NCBI GenBank assembly: GCA_038251315.1
Contig: JBBSBK010000042.1
Span: forward strand, 1-26,105
Length of the DNA: 26,105 bases
Source of the DNA: JBBKXP01 sp038251315
Lineage (GTDB): Bacteria > Pseudomonadota > Alphaproteobacteria > Rhodobacterales > Rhodobacteraceae
Direction: 5' to 3'
Below the pieces are notes generated by a model. That model searched no databases and was not told the origin of the DNA. It was given only the letters and a program-made list of their open reading frames with translations. Below, one piece after another: positions 7,630 through 15,572 of the stretch (position 1 is the stretch's first letter; the number at the start of each line of letters is the position of its first letter). Made by a program: the position numbers and the translations under genes.

Positions 7630-10600
7630 TTACTCGGCAGCGGCACGGGTCGGGGGGGCCTGCAAGGCGGCCAGCAATTCCTCGCGCCGCTTTTCCGCTT
7701 TGGCGGCGTTTGCCAGCTTGACCGGCCCGAACCCGCGGATTTGCAACGGCAGTTCGGCAATCGCAATGGCAACGTCTCGGGTGTGTTCGGACAGATGATC
7801 CAGCACGGTCTCCATATCGGCCTCATATTGCGCGATCAGTGCGCGTTCCATCTGCCGCTCGGCGCTACGCCCGAACGGATCGAACGCTGTGCCACGCAGG
7901 CCTTTGAATCGGGCTAACAGCGGAAAGGCGCGTTCCATCAGCGGTCCAAAGCCGCGCTTTTTCGGTCGCCCGTTGGCATCCGTTCCCGAAAGGACCGGCG
8001 GGGCCAGATGGTAGGTCAGGGTCAGATCGCCGTCGAAGGCAGCCTTCGCCTTGGCACGAGTTTGGGTCAAAAGCCGCGCCACCTCGTATTCGTCCTTGTA
8101 GGACAGCAGCTTGTGATAGCCCTTGGCGACCGCCTCGGCCAGTTCCGGGTCATCGAATCGCGCCACCATCGCGCGGTATGTCGCGGCCAGCGCAGCATTT
8201 TGATAGGCGATCAGATGATCGGCGCGGAACTCGACCGTTCCGGCCGGTGTGCGCGGCGTGTCGGCCGTTTCCGGGGCCAGAACGGCCGCCGCTTCGACCG
8301 GGAAAAGCACCGCCCAGCGACCATAGTCAAACGCCAGCAGATTGCGTTTCACCGCCGCCCCGTTCATCTCGATGGCCCGCGTGATCGCATCAAAACTCAG
8401 CGGCACCGCGCCCATCTGCCACGCGGCCCCGAACACCATCATGTTGGAATAGATGCTGTCGCCCAACAGCGCCTTCGCAAGGTCGGACGCATCGAACATC
8501 GCCAGATTGTCACGCAACCGCGATTGCAGCGAGAGCGTGAGTTGTTCGGCAGGCAACCGGAATTCGGTGTCGCGAGTGAAATCGCCAGTCATGATCTGGT
8601 GACTGTTGACGACACCTTTGGTGCGTCCAGCAACCATCAGGCCCAATGTCTTGGCCCCCGCAGACACCACCAGATCGCCGCCGATCAGTGTGTCGCATTC
8701 ACCCGTCGCGACCCGTATCGCGCTGATCTCGCTTGGCTTGTTGGCCAGGCGGCAATGGATATGCACCGCGCCGCCCTTTTGGGCGAGGCCCGCCATCTCC
8801 ATCATGCCGGCGCCTTTGCCGTCCAGATGTGCGGCCATCGCCATGACCGCGCCGATGGTCACAACCCCGGTCCCACCGACGCCGGTAATGACGACGTTGT
8901 GGGTGCCATGGATGACCGGCAGGATCGGCATCGGGAGATCGGGAAGTGTGATTTCCCTTGTCGCGTACTTCTTCAATTCTGCCCCCTCGATGGTGACGAA
9001 TGAGGGGCAGAACCCATTGATGCAACTGTAATCCTTGTTGCACGACGACTGGTCGATGGCCCGCTTGCGACCGAGTTCGGTGTCTACCGGAACGATCGAT
9101 ACGCAATTGGATTGCACGCCGCAATCGCCGCATCCCTCGCAGACGTCGGTGTTGATGAACACACGCTTGTTGGGGTCGGGAAACTCGCCACGCTTGCGCC
9201 GACGACGTTTTTCGGCAGCGCAGGTCTGGACATAAACAATGGCCGATACGCCCTTGACCTTACTCATCGATTCCTGAACCGTTGGCAGATCGGCACGTTC
9301 ATGCCGGGTAATCCCGCGTGGAAACGCTGCCAGATCTATTTCTTCTTTTTCATCATAGACAAGCGCCACGTTCTTTACGCCCATCGCCAACAATTCCCGG
9401 CAGATCTGATCGGCCTTCAAATCGCCGTCATTGTGCTGCCCGCCGGTCATCGCTACGGCGTCGTTGAACAGGATCTTGTAGGTGATGTTGGTGCCGGCAC
9501 TCAGCGCGAACCGGATCGCCTGCACACCCGAATGGTTATAGGTGCCGTCGCCAAGGTTCTGGAACACGTGGTCACGGGTAGAAAATGGCGCCTCCCCGAC
9601 CCAGTTTGCACCTTCGCCGCCCATCTGGGTGAACCCGACGGTATCGCGGTCCATCCACTGCACCATGTAGTGACAGCCGATCCCGGCGTAGGCGCGTGAC
9701 CCCTCGGGCAGCTTGGTCGACGAATTGTGCGGGCAGCCGGAACAGAAATAGGGTAACCGCGCCGCCAGTTCCGGCGCATTGTCGGCGTTTCTCGCTGCGG
9801 CCAACGCCTCAAGTCCAGCTCTTATCCCACTGTTATCGCAACCTTCCTCGATCAGGATACCGCCGATCTTGTCGGCAATCCAGATGGGGTTGAGGGCATA
9901 GCGTGTCGGAAACACTTCTTCGCGCCGCCCTTGCGAATGTTCGTCGCCCTTGTGCCAGCCATAAACGCGCGTGCGGGTGTCATCGAACAGCGCCTCCTTG
10001 ACCTGCACCTCGATCAGTTTGCGCTTTTCCTCGACTACCACGACCAGATCCAGGCCGTCGGCCCAGTCATGGAAGCCCGCCATATCGAGCGGCCAAACTT
10101 GTCCGACCTTGTAGGTCGTGATCCCCAGCGCCACGGACCCGGCCTCGTCGATGCCAAGCAGCGACAATGCATGGACCAGATCAAGCCAGTTCTTGCCCGC
10201 CGCGACGAACCCGATTCGGGCGCCGCGCTGGCCCCAGACCCGTTTATCCATGCCGTTGGCGCGTGAAAATGCCTCTGCAGCAAAGCGTTTATGGTCGATC
10301 ATCCGCGCCTCTTGGGCGACGGGCGTGTCGATCAGGCGGATGTTCAGCCCATCGGCAGGCATCGCAAAATCGGGGGTGACGAACTGCATCCGGTCGGGCG
10401 ATCCGTCGACGACCGACGTTACCTCGATCGTGTCCTTCATCGTCTTCAGGCCCACCCAGACCCCGGCGAACCGCGACAGCGCCCAGGCATACAGCCCGAA
10501 ATCAAGGATTTCCTGCACCCCGGCGGGCGACACGATCGGCATGTAGGCATCGACCATCGCCCAGTCGGACTGGTGCAGCGTGGTCGAAGATTCGCCGGTG

Positions 10601-11043
10601 TGGTCATCGCCCATCGCCATGATGACGCCGCCATGGGGCGATGTCCCGGCCATGTTGGCGTGGCGCATCACGTCGCCCGACCGATCGATCCCCGGACCCT
10701 TGCCATACCAAAGGCCGAAGACGCCCGCGTAACGCCCCTCGCCACGCAACTCGGCCTGCTGACTGCCCCAGAGGGCCGTCGCAGCCAGATCTTCGTTCAG
10801 CCCCGGCAGGAACGTGACCTGCGCCGCCGTCAGTTCGGCGGCGGCCTTTTGCATCTGCTGGTCGACCGCACCAAGGGGCGACCCGCGATAGCCCGTCACA
10901 TATCCCGCTGTATTCAACCCCACCGCCGCATCCCGGGCGCGCTGCATCAGCATCAGGCGCACCAACGCCTGCGTGCCGTTCAACAACACTTGCGATTTGG
11001 ATAGGTCATAGCGGTCTGACAGGCTGACGTCCTGATGGATCAT
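7630..11043 (-). CDS. Indolepyruvate ferredoxin oxidoreductase, fused alpha-beta form
   Basis: A 1137-aa single-chain version of the IorA/IorB enzyme. The N-terminal pyruvate-oxidoreductase-like region is followed by FCSGCPHNSST (Cys434 and Cys437), the thiamine-diphosphate domain (GGQHNDGDLK near 534), an iron-sulfur region (CEGCGDCG from about 635, then CNKDYSCINGFC) and the C-terminal gamma-type domain with GVGGTGVVTIG from about 721. It oxidises aryl-2-oxo acids such as indolepyruvate to aryl-acetyl-CoA while reducing ferredoxin, a route for aromatic amino acid breakdown. The ATG at 11043 has GAGG 8 nt upstream; in-frame ATGs further up lack this. A LysR regulator is transcribed divergently and is the obvious candidate controller. 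Confidence 0.93.
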   Translation of the reverse strand: MIHQDVSLSDRYDLSKSQVLLNGTQALVRLMLMQRARDAAVGLNTAGYVTGYRGSPLGAVDQQMQKAAAELTAAQVTFLPGLNEDLAATALWGSQQAELRGEGRYAGVFGLWYGKGPGIDRSGDVMRHANMAGTSPHGGVIMAMGDDHTGESSTTLHQSDWAMVDAYMPIVSPAGVQEILDFGLYAWALSRFAGVWVGLKTMKDTIEVTSVVDGSPDRMQFVTPDFAMPADGLNIRLIDTPVAQEARMIDHKRFAAEAFSRANGMDKRVWGQRGARIGFVAAGKNWLDLVHALSLLGIDEAGSVALGITTYKVGQVWPLDMAGFHDWADGLDLVVVVEEKRKLIEVQVKEALFDDTRTRVYGWHKGDEHSQGRREEVFPTRYALNPIWIADKIGGILIEEGCDNSGIRAGLEALAAARNADNAPELAARLPYFCSGCPHNSSTKLPEGSRAYAGIGCHYMVQWMDRDTVGFTQMGGEGANWVGEAPFSTRDHVFQNLGDGTYNHSGVQAIRFALSAGTNITYKILFNDAVAMTGGQHNDGDLKADQICRELLAMGVKNVALVYDEKEEIDLAAFPRGITRHERADLPTVQESMSKVKGVSAIVYVQTCAAEKRRRRKRGEFPDPNKRVFINTDVCEGCGDCGVQSNCVSIVPVDTELGRKRAIDQSSCNKDYSCINGFCPSFVTIEGAELKKYATREITLPDLPMPILPVIHGTHNVVITGVGGTGVVTIGAVMAMAAHLDGKGAGMMEMAGLAQKGGAVHIHCRLANKPSEISAIRVATGECDTLIGGDLVVSAGAKTLGLMVAGRTKGVVNSHQIMTGDFTRDTEFRLPAEQLTLSLQSRLRDNLAMFDASDLAKALLGDSIYSNMMVFGAAWQMGAVPLSFDAITRAIEMNGAAVKRNLLAFDYGRWAVLFPVEAAAVLAPETADTPRTPAGTVEFRADHLIAYQNAALAATYRAMVARFDDPELAEAVAKGYHKLLSYKDEYEVARLLTQTRAKAKAAFDGDLTLTYHLAPPVLSGTDANGRPKKRGFGPLMERAFPLLARFKGLRGTAFDPFGRSAERQMERALIAQYEADMETVLDHLSEHTRDVAIAIAELPLQIRGFGPVKLANAAKAEKRREELLAALQAPPTRAAAE

Positions 11044-11065
11044 GGTATGGTCCTCGCTTTCCATC

Positions 11066-11094
11066 ATTATAGGTCAACTTGGCTGACCTACCAA
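11066..11094 (-). promoter_or_regulatory. Predicted promoter of the indolepyruvate oxidoreductase gene
   Basis: Read on the minus strand, a perfect TATAAT (-10) at 11071-11066 is preceded 17 bp upstream by TTGGTA (-35, four of six consensus bases) at 11094-11089. Transcription would start near 11059, giving a leader of about 15 nt that just includes the GAGG ribosome-binding site. The spacer is filled by the dyad at 11070-11090. Confidence 0.65.
11070..11090. promoter_or_regulatory. Operator candidate: TAGGTCA-N7-TGACCTA
   Basis: A perfect inverted repeat with 7-bp arms and a 7-bp spacer. It contains a centred T-N11-A, the core of a LysR-type box. It fills the -35/-10 spacer of the predicted ior promoter and ends 100 bases before the lysR ATG. 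Binding there would block RNA polymerase, so repression is the simplest reading. The protein that binds it is not known; the adjacent LysR regulator is the first candidate. Confidence 0.65.
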
Positions 11095-11119
11095 ACGATA
11101 AATGACTGACACAGCGGTT

Positions 11120-11134
11120 TCTATGCGGCATAGA
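11120..11134. promoter_or_regulatory. Second dyad in the ior/lysR intergenic region
   Basis: A perfect odd palindrome, TCTATGC-G-GCATAGA, lies 30 bases from the first dyad and 56 bases before the lysR ATG. It does not contain T-N11-A. It could be a second site for the LysR regulator, for example for autoregulation, or a site for another protein. Confidence 0.4.
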
Positions 11135-11190
11135 GATCACGCTAAGCAAATTGCGGTGTGAGCGGTAACAAAGTCGGATTTGGGCGGATT

Positions 11191-12105
11191 ATGGACTGGG
11201 ACAAACTAAGAATATTTCACGCAGTCGCCGATGCCGGGTCTCTGACCCATGCTGGCGACACACTGCACCTGTCGCAATCGGCGGTCAGCCGACAGATTCG
11301 CGCATTGGAAGAATCCCTGAACACTACCCTTTTCCACCGCCACGCCCGCGGCCTGATTCTGACTGAACAGGGCGAATTGCTGTTCGATGCGACTCGGTCG
11401 ATGAACAAGCGGCTGGAAACGGCCGCTGCCAGGATCCGCGACAGCGAAGAAGAGGTCTTTGGCGAACTGAAGGTGACGACGACCACCGCCTTTGGCTCAC
11501 TCTGGCTTGCCCCGCGCCTGCCCAAATTGTTCGAGAAATACCCCGATCTCAAAATCGACCTGATGCTGGAAGAACGGGTGCTCGACCTGCCGATGCGCGA
11601 GGCCGATGTGGCGATCCGGATGAAGGAACCCAGCCAAGCCGATCTGATCCGCAAAAAATTGATGACGGTGCGGATGCGGCTATACGCCACCCGGGCCTAT
11701 CTGGCCGGGCGACCCGCGCTCAACTTCGTCGAAGATATCAGCCAGCACCGTCTGATCTGCCAAAGCCCCAATTCGGCGCAGGTCGCGGCGGGTGCCACGC
11801 TGGTGCAATATCTTTTGGGCTACGACATTCCATCGATGCTGACAGTGAACAACTATTTCGGCGCCTTGCAGGCGGTGCTGTCCGGTCTTGGCGTCGGCAT
11901 GCTGCCCGATTACGTGACCGAGGACTTCCCAGATCTGGTGCGCGTCCTGCCGGATGTGGAATCGGCCGAGGTGCCAGTGTTTCTGGCCTACCCCGAGGAA
12001 CTGCGACAATCCAAGCGGGTCATGGCCTTTCGCGATTTCGTGCAGGACGAGATCATCACACACCGCCGCAATATCCGCGATATGGCCATCGCCTCAGAGG
12101 CTTAG
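11191..12105 (+). CDS. LysR-family transcriptional regulator
   Basis: A 304-aa protein with the LysR N-terminal winged helix-turn-helix: FHAVADAGSLTHAGDTLHLS then QSAVSRQIRALEESL, about residues 9-44. A linker helix and the periplasmic-binding-like effector domain follow (about 90-295). The ATG at 11191 (MDWDKLRIF) begins where family members begin. A GTG at 11158 would add 11 residues of unlikely sequence. It is divergent from the indolepyruvate oxidoreductase gene across 147 bases that hold two dyads, so it probably controls that gene and itself. The effector cannot be read from sequence; an aryl-pyruvate or aryl-acetate would make sense. Confidence 0.92.
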   Translation: MDWDKLRIFHAVADAGSLTHAGDTLHLSQSAVSRQIRALEESLNTTLFHRHARGLILTEQGELLFDATRSMNKRLETAAARIRDSEEEVFGELKVTTTTAFGSLWLAPRLPKLFEKYPDLKIDLMLEERVLDLPMREADVAIRMKEPSQADLIRKKLMTVRMRLYATRAYLAGRPALNFVEDISQHRLICQSPNSAQVAAGATLVQYLLGYDIPSMLTVNNYFGALQAVLSGLGVGMLPDYVTEDFPDLVRVLPDVESAEVPVFLAYPEELRQSKRVMAFRDFVQDEIITHRRNIRDMAIASEA

Positions 12106-12119
12106 CAGGAGGCCTCGAA

Positions 12120-12154
12120 GCCATGCAAGCGATGCATGGCAGGTTTGCGCTAAC
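12120..12154. repeat. Composite dyad motif, copy A
   Basis: The core is an inverted repeat, GCCATGCA-N5-TGCATGGC (12120-12140), followed by AG-GTTT-GCG-C-TAAC. The same layout, CATGCA-N5-TGCATGGCAG then TT/GCG/TAAC, recurs at 21670-21701. It lies between the lysR stop and the predicted small-RNA promoter, so it could be an upstream activator or repressor site for that RNA. The hairpin has no T-tract and is a poor intrinsic terminator for lysR. Confidence 0.5.
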
Positions 12155-12169
12155 GGGCAACGTTTTGTC

Positions 12170-12198
12170 TTGATCGCACAGAACCCGCCACCTATCTC
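12170..12198 (+). promoter_or_regulatory. Predicted promoter of the small RNA
   Basis: TTGATC (12170-12175) and TATCTC (12193-12198) are separated by 17 bp. The expected transcription start, 6-7 bases downstream, falls at 12204-12205, exactly where the first hairpin of the RNA candidate begins. The hexamers alone are only moderate matches; the coincidence with the hairpin raises the confidence. Confidence 0.45.
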
Positions 12199-12203
12199 AT
12201 CAA

Positions 12204-12283
12204 GTGAAGCGGATGATGCGTAATCGCTCATCATCTTCACCTCCCTGTTGGACTTCGCCGGGCCTCGTGCCCGGCGATTTTTT
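12204..12283 (+). ncRNA. Candidate trans-acting small RNA (about 80 nt)
   Basis: The stretch has no plausible coding frame but the layout of a bacterial sRNA. A 5' hairpin (12204-12240) pairs GTGAAG with CTTCAC and ATGATG with CATCAT, has a 3-nt bulge on the left and is topped by CG-TAAT-CG. A short unpaired CTCCCTGTTGGACTT follows. The last part is a strong intrinsic terminator. The hairpin foot and linker read TTCACCTCCC and contain CACCTCC, complementary to Shine-Dalgarno sequences, which suggests pairing with ribosome-binding sites of target mRNAs. It could alternatively be the 3' end of the lysR transcript. I cannot assign it to a named family. Confidence 0.55.
12256..12283 (+). terminator. 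Rho-independent terminator between lysR and purL
   Basis: CGCCGGGC (12256-12263) and GCCCGGCG (12269-12276) form an 8-bp GC-rich stem with a 5-nt loop. A then six T's follow. It ends the small-RNA candidate and/or the lysR transcript and insulates purL, which starts 77 bases later. Confidence 0.88.
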
Positions 12284-12360
12284 GTCGGCGACACCCGCCC
12301 CGACCCTTTTCCGTCCTTCGCCCTTGCCCTAATGGGGTCGCAGCAGCCGGAAGGACAATC

Positions 12361-14520
12361 ATGCAGAACCCCGCCATCACCCCCGAACTGATCGCGGCGC
12401 ATGGGCTGAAGCCCGACGAATACGATCGCCTGCTGGGGATCATCGGGCGCGAACCGACGTTCACCGAACTAGGCATCTTCTCGGCCATGTGGAACGAACA
12501 TTGTTCCTACAAATCATCCAAGAAATGGCTGCGCACCCTGCCCACCACCGGCCCGCAGGTCATCTGCGGCCCCGGTGAAAACGCGGGCGTCGTCGATATC
12601 GGCGACGGCCAAGCCGTTGTTTTCAAGATGGAAAGTCATAATCACCCCAGCTATATCGAACCGTATCAAGGGGCAGCAACGGGCGTTGGTGGCATCCTGC
12701 GCGATGTGTTCACGATGGGGGCCCGACCCATCGCGGCAATGAATTCGCTGTCGTTCGGCAGCCCGGATCATCCGAAAACCCGCCAGCTGGTAGCAGGAGT
12801 TGTTGCGGGAATCGGTGGCTACGGCAATTGTTTCGGCGTCCCGACCGTAGGCGGCGAGGTCCGGTTTCATCACGCTTATAACGGCAACTGTCTGGTTAAC
12901 GCCTTTGCCGCAGGGCTGGCGGATGCTGACAAGATTTTCTATTCCGCCGCGTCGGGCGTCGGCATGCCGGTTGTCTACCTTGGGGCCAAGACGGGCCGCG
13001 ACGGTGTTGGCGGGGCCACAATGGCAAGCGCCGAATTCGACGACACGATCGAGGACAAGCGCCCCACCGTCCAGGTTGGCGACCCCTTTACCGAAAAGCG
13101 GCTGATGGAGGCCTGTCTGGAACTGATGGCCACAGGTGCGGTCATTTCCATTCAGGACATGGGTGCGGCAGGGTTAACCTGTTCGGCGGTCGAAATGGGC
13201 GACAAGGGCGGTCTGGGTGTGCGCCTGATCCTTGACGCCGTGCCGCAACGCGAAGCCGACATGACCGCTTACGAGATGATGCTGTCGGAATCGCAGGAAC
13301 GCATGCTGATGGTTCTGCGCCCCGAACTCGAGGCCGAGGCGCGCGCCGTGTTCGACAAATGGGACTTGGACTTTGCCATCGTCGGTGAAACCATTGCTGA
13401 TGATCGGTTCATCGTGATGCACAAAGGGCAGGTCATGGCCGATCTGCCGCTGGCGAACCTGTCAGGGTCGGCGCCCGAATACGACCGCGCGTGGGTGCCG
13501 ACCCCCGCCCCCGCGCCTTTGACCAACGTGCCACAAATCGACCCCATCGCGGGCCTGCGCGCGCTGATCGGGTCACCCAATTACGGCGCAAAAACATGGG
13601 TCTATGAACAATACGACGCGCAAGTCATGGGCGACACAGTGCGCACCCCCGGCCTTGGCGCGGGCGTGATCCGGGTGCATGGCACCGACAAATTGCTGGC
13701 TTTCACGTCCGATGTGACCCCGCGCTACGTCTTTGCCAATCCGGTGATGGGCGGCAAACAGGCCGTAGCCGAGGCTTATCGCAACCTGACCGCCGTGGGC
13801 GCGATCCCACTGGCCAGCACCGACAACCTGAACTTCGGCAACCCCGAAAAGCCCGCGATCATGGGGCAATTCGTCGGCGCGATCCAAGGCATCGGCGAGG
13901 CTGTCGCCGCCTTGGACATGCCCATCGTGTCGGGCAACGTGTCACTGTACAACGAAACCGATGGTACCGGCATCCTGCCAACGCCCACGATTGGCGCGGT
14001 CGGGCTGATCGCGCACATCGACCTGTTGATCGGCGGCGCCGCACAGGATGGCGATACCGCCATCCTGATCGGCACGACCCACGGCCACCTTGGCCAATCG
14101 GCGCTGCTGGCCGAGGCGTTCGGGCGGGCCGAGGGCGACGCGCCCCCCGTCGATCTGATTGCGGAAAAGGCGCATGGCGATTTCATCCGCGCCAATCATG
14201 CCCGTATTCGTGCCTGCACCGACCTGTCAGATGGGGGGTTGGCGCTGGCCGCGTTCGATCTGGCTGCCGCCGGGAACATTGGCGTTACCCTCGACTCGGA
14301 TGACACCGCGACATTGTTTGGCGAAGATCAGGCCCGCTATCTGATCGCCTGCACGCCCGAACACGCCGCCGCCTTGCTGGCTGCCGCCAAGTCAGCAGAC
14401 GTTCCCGCGGCCCAGGTTGGACACTTCGGCGGCAAATCCTTTATCAGCGGCAAGGCAATGGCCCCCTTCGCCGACCTGCTGACGATCTACCGCACGGCCT
14501 TTGCCGCAGCTGTCGGCTAA
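12361..14520 (+). CDS. purL: Phosphoribosylformylglycinamidine synthase II, small PurL
   Basis: A 719-aa protein, the length of the small PurL form that works in a complex with PurS and PurQ (neither is in this window). Family blocks are MWNEHCSYKSSKKWL at about 43-57 and KMESHNHPSYIEPYQGAATGVGG at about 89-111, which forms the active site and ATP-binding region. A second AIRS-like half follows (LASTDNLNFGNPEKP and GNVSLYNET). It converts FGAR to FGAM using ATP and ammonia from PurQ in purine synthesis. AAGGA stands 5 nt before the ATG. It is followed by bolA-like and grxD genes in the same direction. Confidence 0.96.
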   Translation: MQNPAITPELIAAHGLKPDEYDRLLGIIGREPTFTELGIFSAMWNEHCSYKSSKKWLRTLPTTGPQVICGPGENAGVVDIGDGQAVVFKMESHNHPSYIEPYQGAATGVGGILRDVFTMGARPIAAMNSLSFGSPDHPKTRQLVAGVVAGIGGYGNCFGVPTVGGEVRFHHAYNGNCLVNAFAAGLADADKIFYSAASGVGMPVVYLGAKTGRDGVGGATMASAEFDDTIEDKRPTVQVGDPFTEKRLMEACLELMATGAVISIQDMGAAGLTCSAVEMGDKGGLGVRLILDAVPQREADMTAYEMMLSESQERMLMVLRPELEAEARAVFDKWDLDFAIVGETIADDRFIVMHKGQVMADLPLANLSGSAPEYDRAWVPTPAPAPLTNVPQIDPIAGLRALIGSPNYGAKTWVYEQYDAQVMGDTVRTPGLGAGVIRVHGTDKLLAFTSDVTPRYVFANPVMGGKQAVAEAYRNLTAVGAIPLASTDNLNFGNPEKPAIMGQFVGAIQGIGEAVAALDMPIVSGNVSLYNETDGTGILPTPTIGAVGLIAHIDLLIGGAAQDGDTAILIGTTHGHLGQSALLAEAFGRAEGDAPPVDLIAEKAHGDFIRANHARIRACTDLSDGGLALAAFDLAAAGNIGVTLDSDDTATLFGEDQARYLIACTPEHAAALLAAAKSADVPAAQVGHFGGKSFISGKAMAPFADLLTIYRTAFAAAVG

Positions 14521-14587
14521 CACCCCGCCTTGAAGCCTCGCCGCCAACCGCTTACCTTGAGCGCAACGACACCGGGGAGGATCGCCG

Positions 14588-14824
14588 ATGGCGATGACAG
14601 CGCAAGACATCGAAGACCTGATCCGCGCCGCCTTTCCGGCCGCAAAGGTCAGCGTCCAAGGGGACGACGGCGCACATTTCGCCGCCGAGGTCATCGACGA
14701 AAGCTTTCGCGGCCAGAACCGGGTGCAGCAGCAGCGCGCCGTCTATGCAGCCCTCAAAGGCAAGATGGATGGCAGCGCCGGAGAATTGCACGCGCTCGCG
14801 CTGACGACCAAGGCCCCCGAATAA
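14588..14824 (+). CDS. BolA-family protein (partner of monothiol glutaredoxin)
   Basis: A 78-aa protein, the length of the short BolA/IbaG-like group. It shows the family fold signature SFRGQNRVQQQRAVYAAL and the conserved C-terminal histidine (His68 in GELHALAL), which helps bind an Fe-S cluster shared with a CGFS glutaredoxin. GGGGAGG precedes the ATG at 14588 by 7 nt. The very next gene, 31 bases on, is such a glutaredoxin. Known BolA-Grx pairs act in iron sensing or Fe-S cluster trafficking; which of these applies cannot be read here. Confidence 0.92.
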   Translation: MAMTAQDIEDLIRAAFPAAKVSVQGDDGAHFAAEVIDESFRGQNRVQQQRAVYAALKGKMDGSAGELHALALTTKAPE

Positions 14825-14855
14825 GATCACCCAATAACTTTCAAGGATTTCTCAA

Positions 14856-15215
14856 ATGTCTGCCGAAGCCAAGATCAAAGCTGCCGTGACCGCCAACGAC
14901 GTGGTGCTGTTCATGAAAGGCACCAAGACGATGCCACAATGCGGGTTTTCGTCCCGCGTGGCAGGCGTGCTGAACTACATGGGCGTCGAATTCGCCGATG
15001 TGAACGTGCTGGCCGACGATGAGGTCCGTCAGGGCATCAAGGAATATTCCGACTGGCCGACGATCCCGCAGCTTTACGTCATGGGTGAATTCGTCGGCGG
15101 CTGTGACATCATCACCGAGATGACGCTGTCGGGCGAACTGGATGCGCTGTTCGACACCAAGGGCGTCACCTACGACAAGGCCGCCGCCGACAAGATCCGC
15201 GAAAGCAACGGCTGA
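14856..15215 (+). CDS. grxD: Monothiol CGFS glutaredoxin (Grx4 type)
   Basis: A 119-aa protein with the CGFS active site at residues 29-32 (MPQCGFSSRVAG), the cis-proline block WPTIPQLYV (Pro71) and the glutathione-binding GGCDI at about 81-85. CGFS glutaredoxins bind a [2Fe-2S] cluster with glutathione as homodimers or as heterodimers with BolA proteins, and deliver clusters. The upstream BolA gene is the expected partner. Its stop is only 3 bases from the stop of the convergent MliC-like gene, and no terminator is visible between them. Confidence 0.95.
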   Translation: MSAEAKIKAAVTANDVVLFMKGTKTMPQCGFSSRVAGVLNYMGVEFADVNVLADDEVRQGIKEYSDWPTIPQLYVMGEFVGGCDIITEMTLSGELDALFDTKGVTYDKAAADKIRESNG

Positions 15216-15218
15216 CAC

Positions 15219-15572
15219 CTAGTCACCGGCGGCGCAGTCCTGCAACACGACTGCTTCGCTGCCGTCGGTTCCATCGTGCCAGTACAATGTGGCGGCGTCG
15301 CCATCGGTCCACCAGATGTAATGCGATCCGTCCGACGGAAAGCCATAGCGGACGCCGGACTCGGCGGCCTCTTGCATCAGCGTCATCTGCCGCCCGTCCA
15401 GCATCAGTACTGCGACCGCCCCGGCATCCGGGTCATCCGATCTTTCGGTCAGATAAACGACCGGCACCTGCAGGCCGCGCTCGCAGGTAAAGGTCTGCTG
15501 GTTGATCTCAAGCGATGCCACCGCCGCCAGCGGCAGGCAGATCAGCGTCAGAACAGGCAGGATACAGCGCAT
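15219..15572 (-). CDS. MliC-like C-type lysozyme inhibitor, secreted
   Basis: A 117-aa protein with a signal peptide (MRCILPVLTLICLPLAAVA). The MliC/PliC pattern follows: FTCERGLQVPVVYL at 28-41, VAVLMLDGRQMTL in the middle, ESGVRYGF, and YIWWTDGDAATLYW. Cys30 and Cys113 (LQDC) could form the usual disulfide. MliC proteins block C-type lysozyme in the periplasm or at the outer membrane. There is no clear lipobox, so a soluble periplasmic form is likelier. Its ATG overlaps the zapA stop by one base (TGATG), making it the last gene of a cell-division operon, an unexpected place for a lysozyme inhibitor. Confidence 0.8.
   Translation of the reverse strand: MRCILPVLTLICLPLAAVASLEINQQTFTCERGLQVPVVYLTERSDDPDAGAVAVLMLDGRQMTLMQEAAESGVRYGFPSDGSHYIWWTDGDAATLYWHDGTDGSEAVVLQDCAAGD

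Noticed and set aside
8008..9003. Long plus-strand open frame opposite the indolepyruvate oxidoreductase
   Set aside because: The composition is typical of antisense reading of a GC-rich gene, and the minus-strand gene is unambiguous.
12137..12150. Sigma-54 promoter (TGGCAG...TTTGC) in motif copy A
   Set aside because: The GG and GC elements are 9, not 10, bases apart and the second copy of the motif does not keep them.
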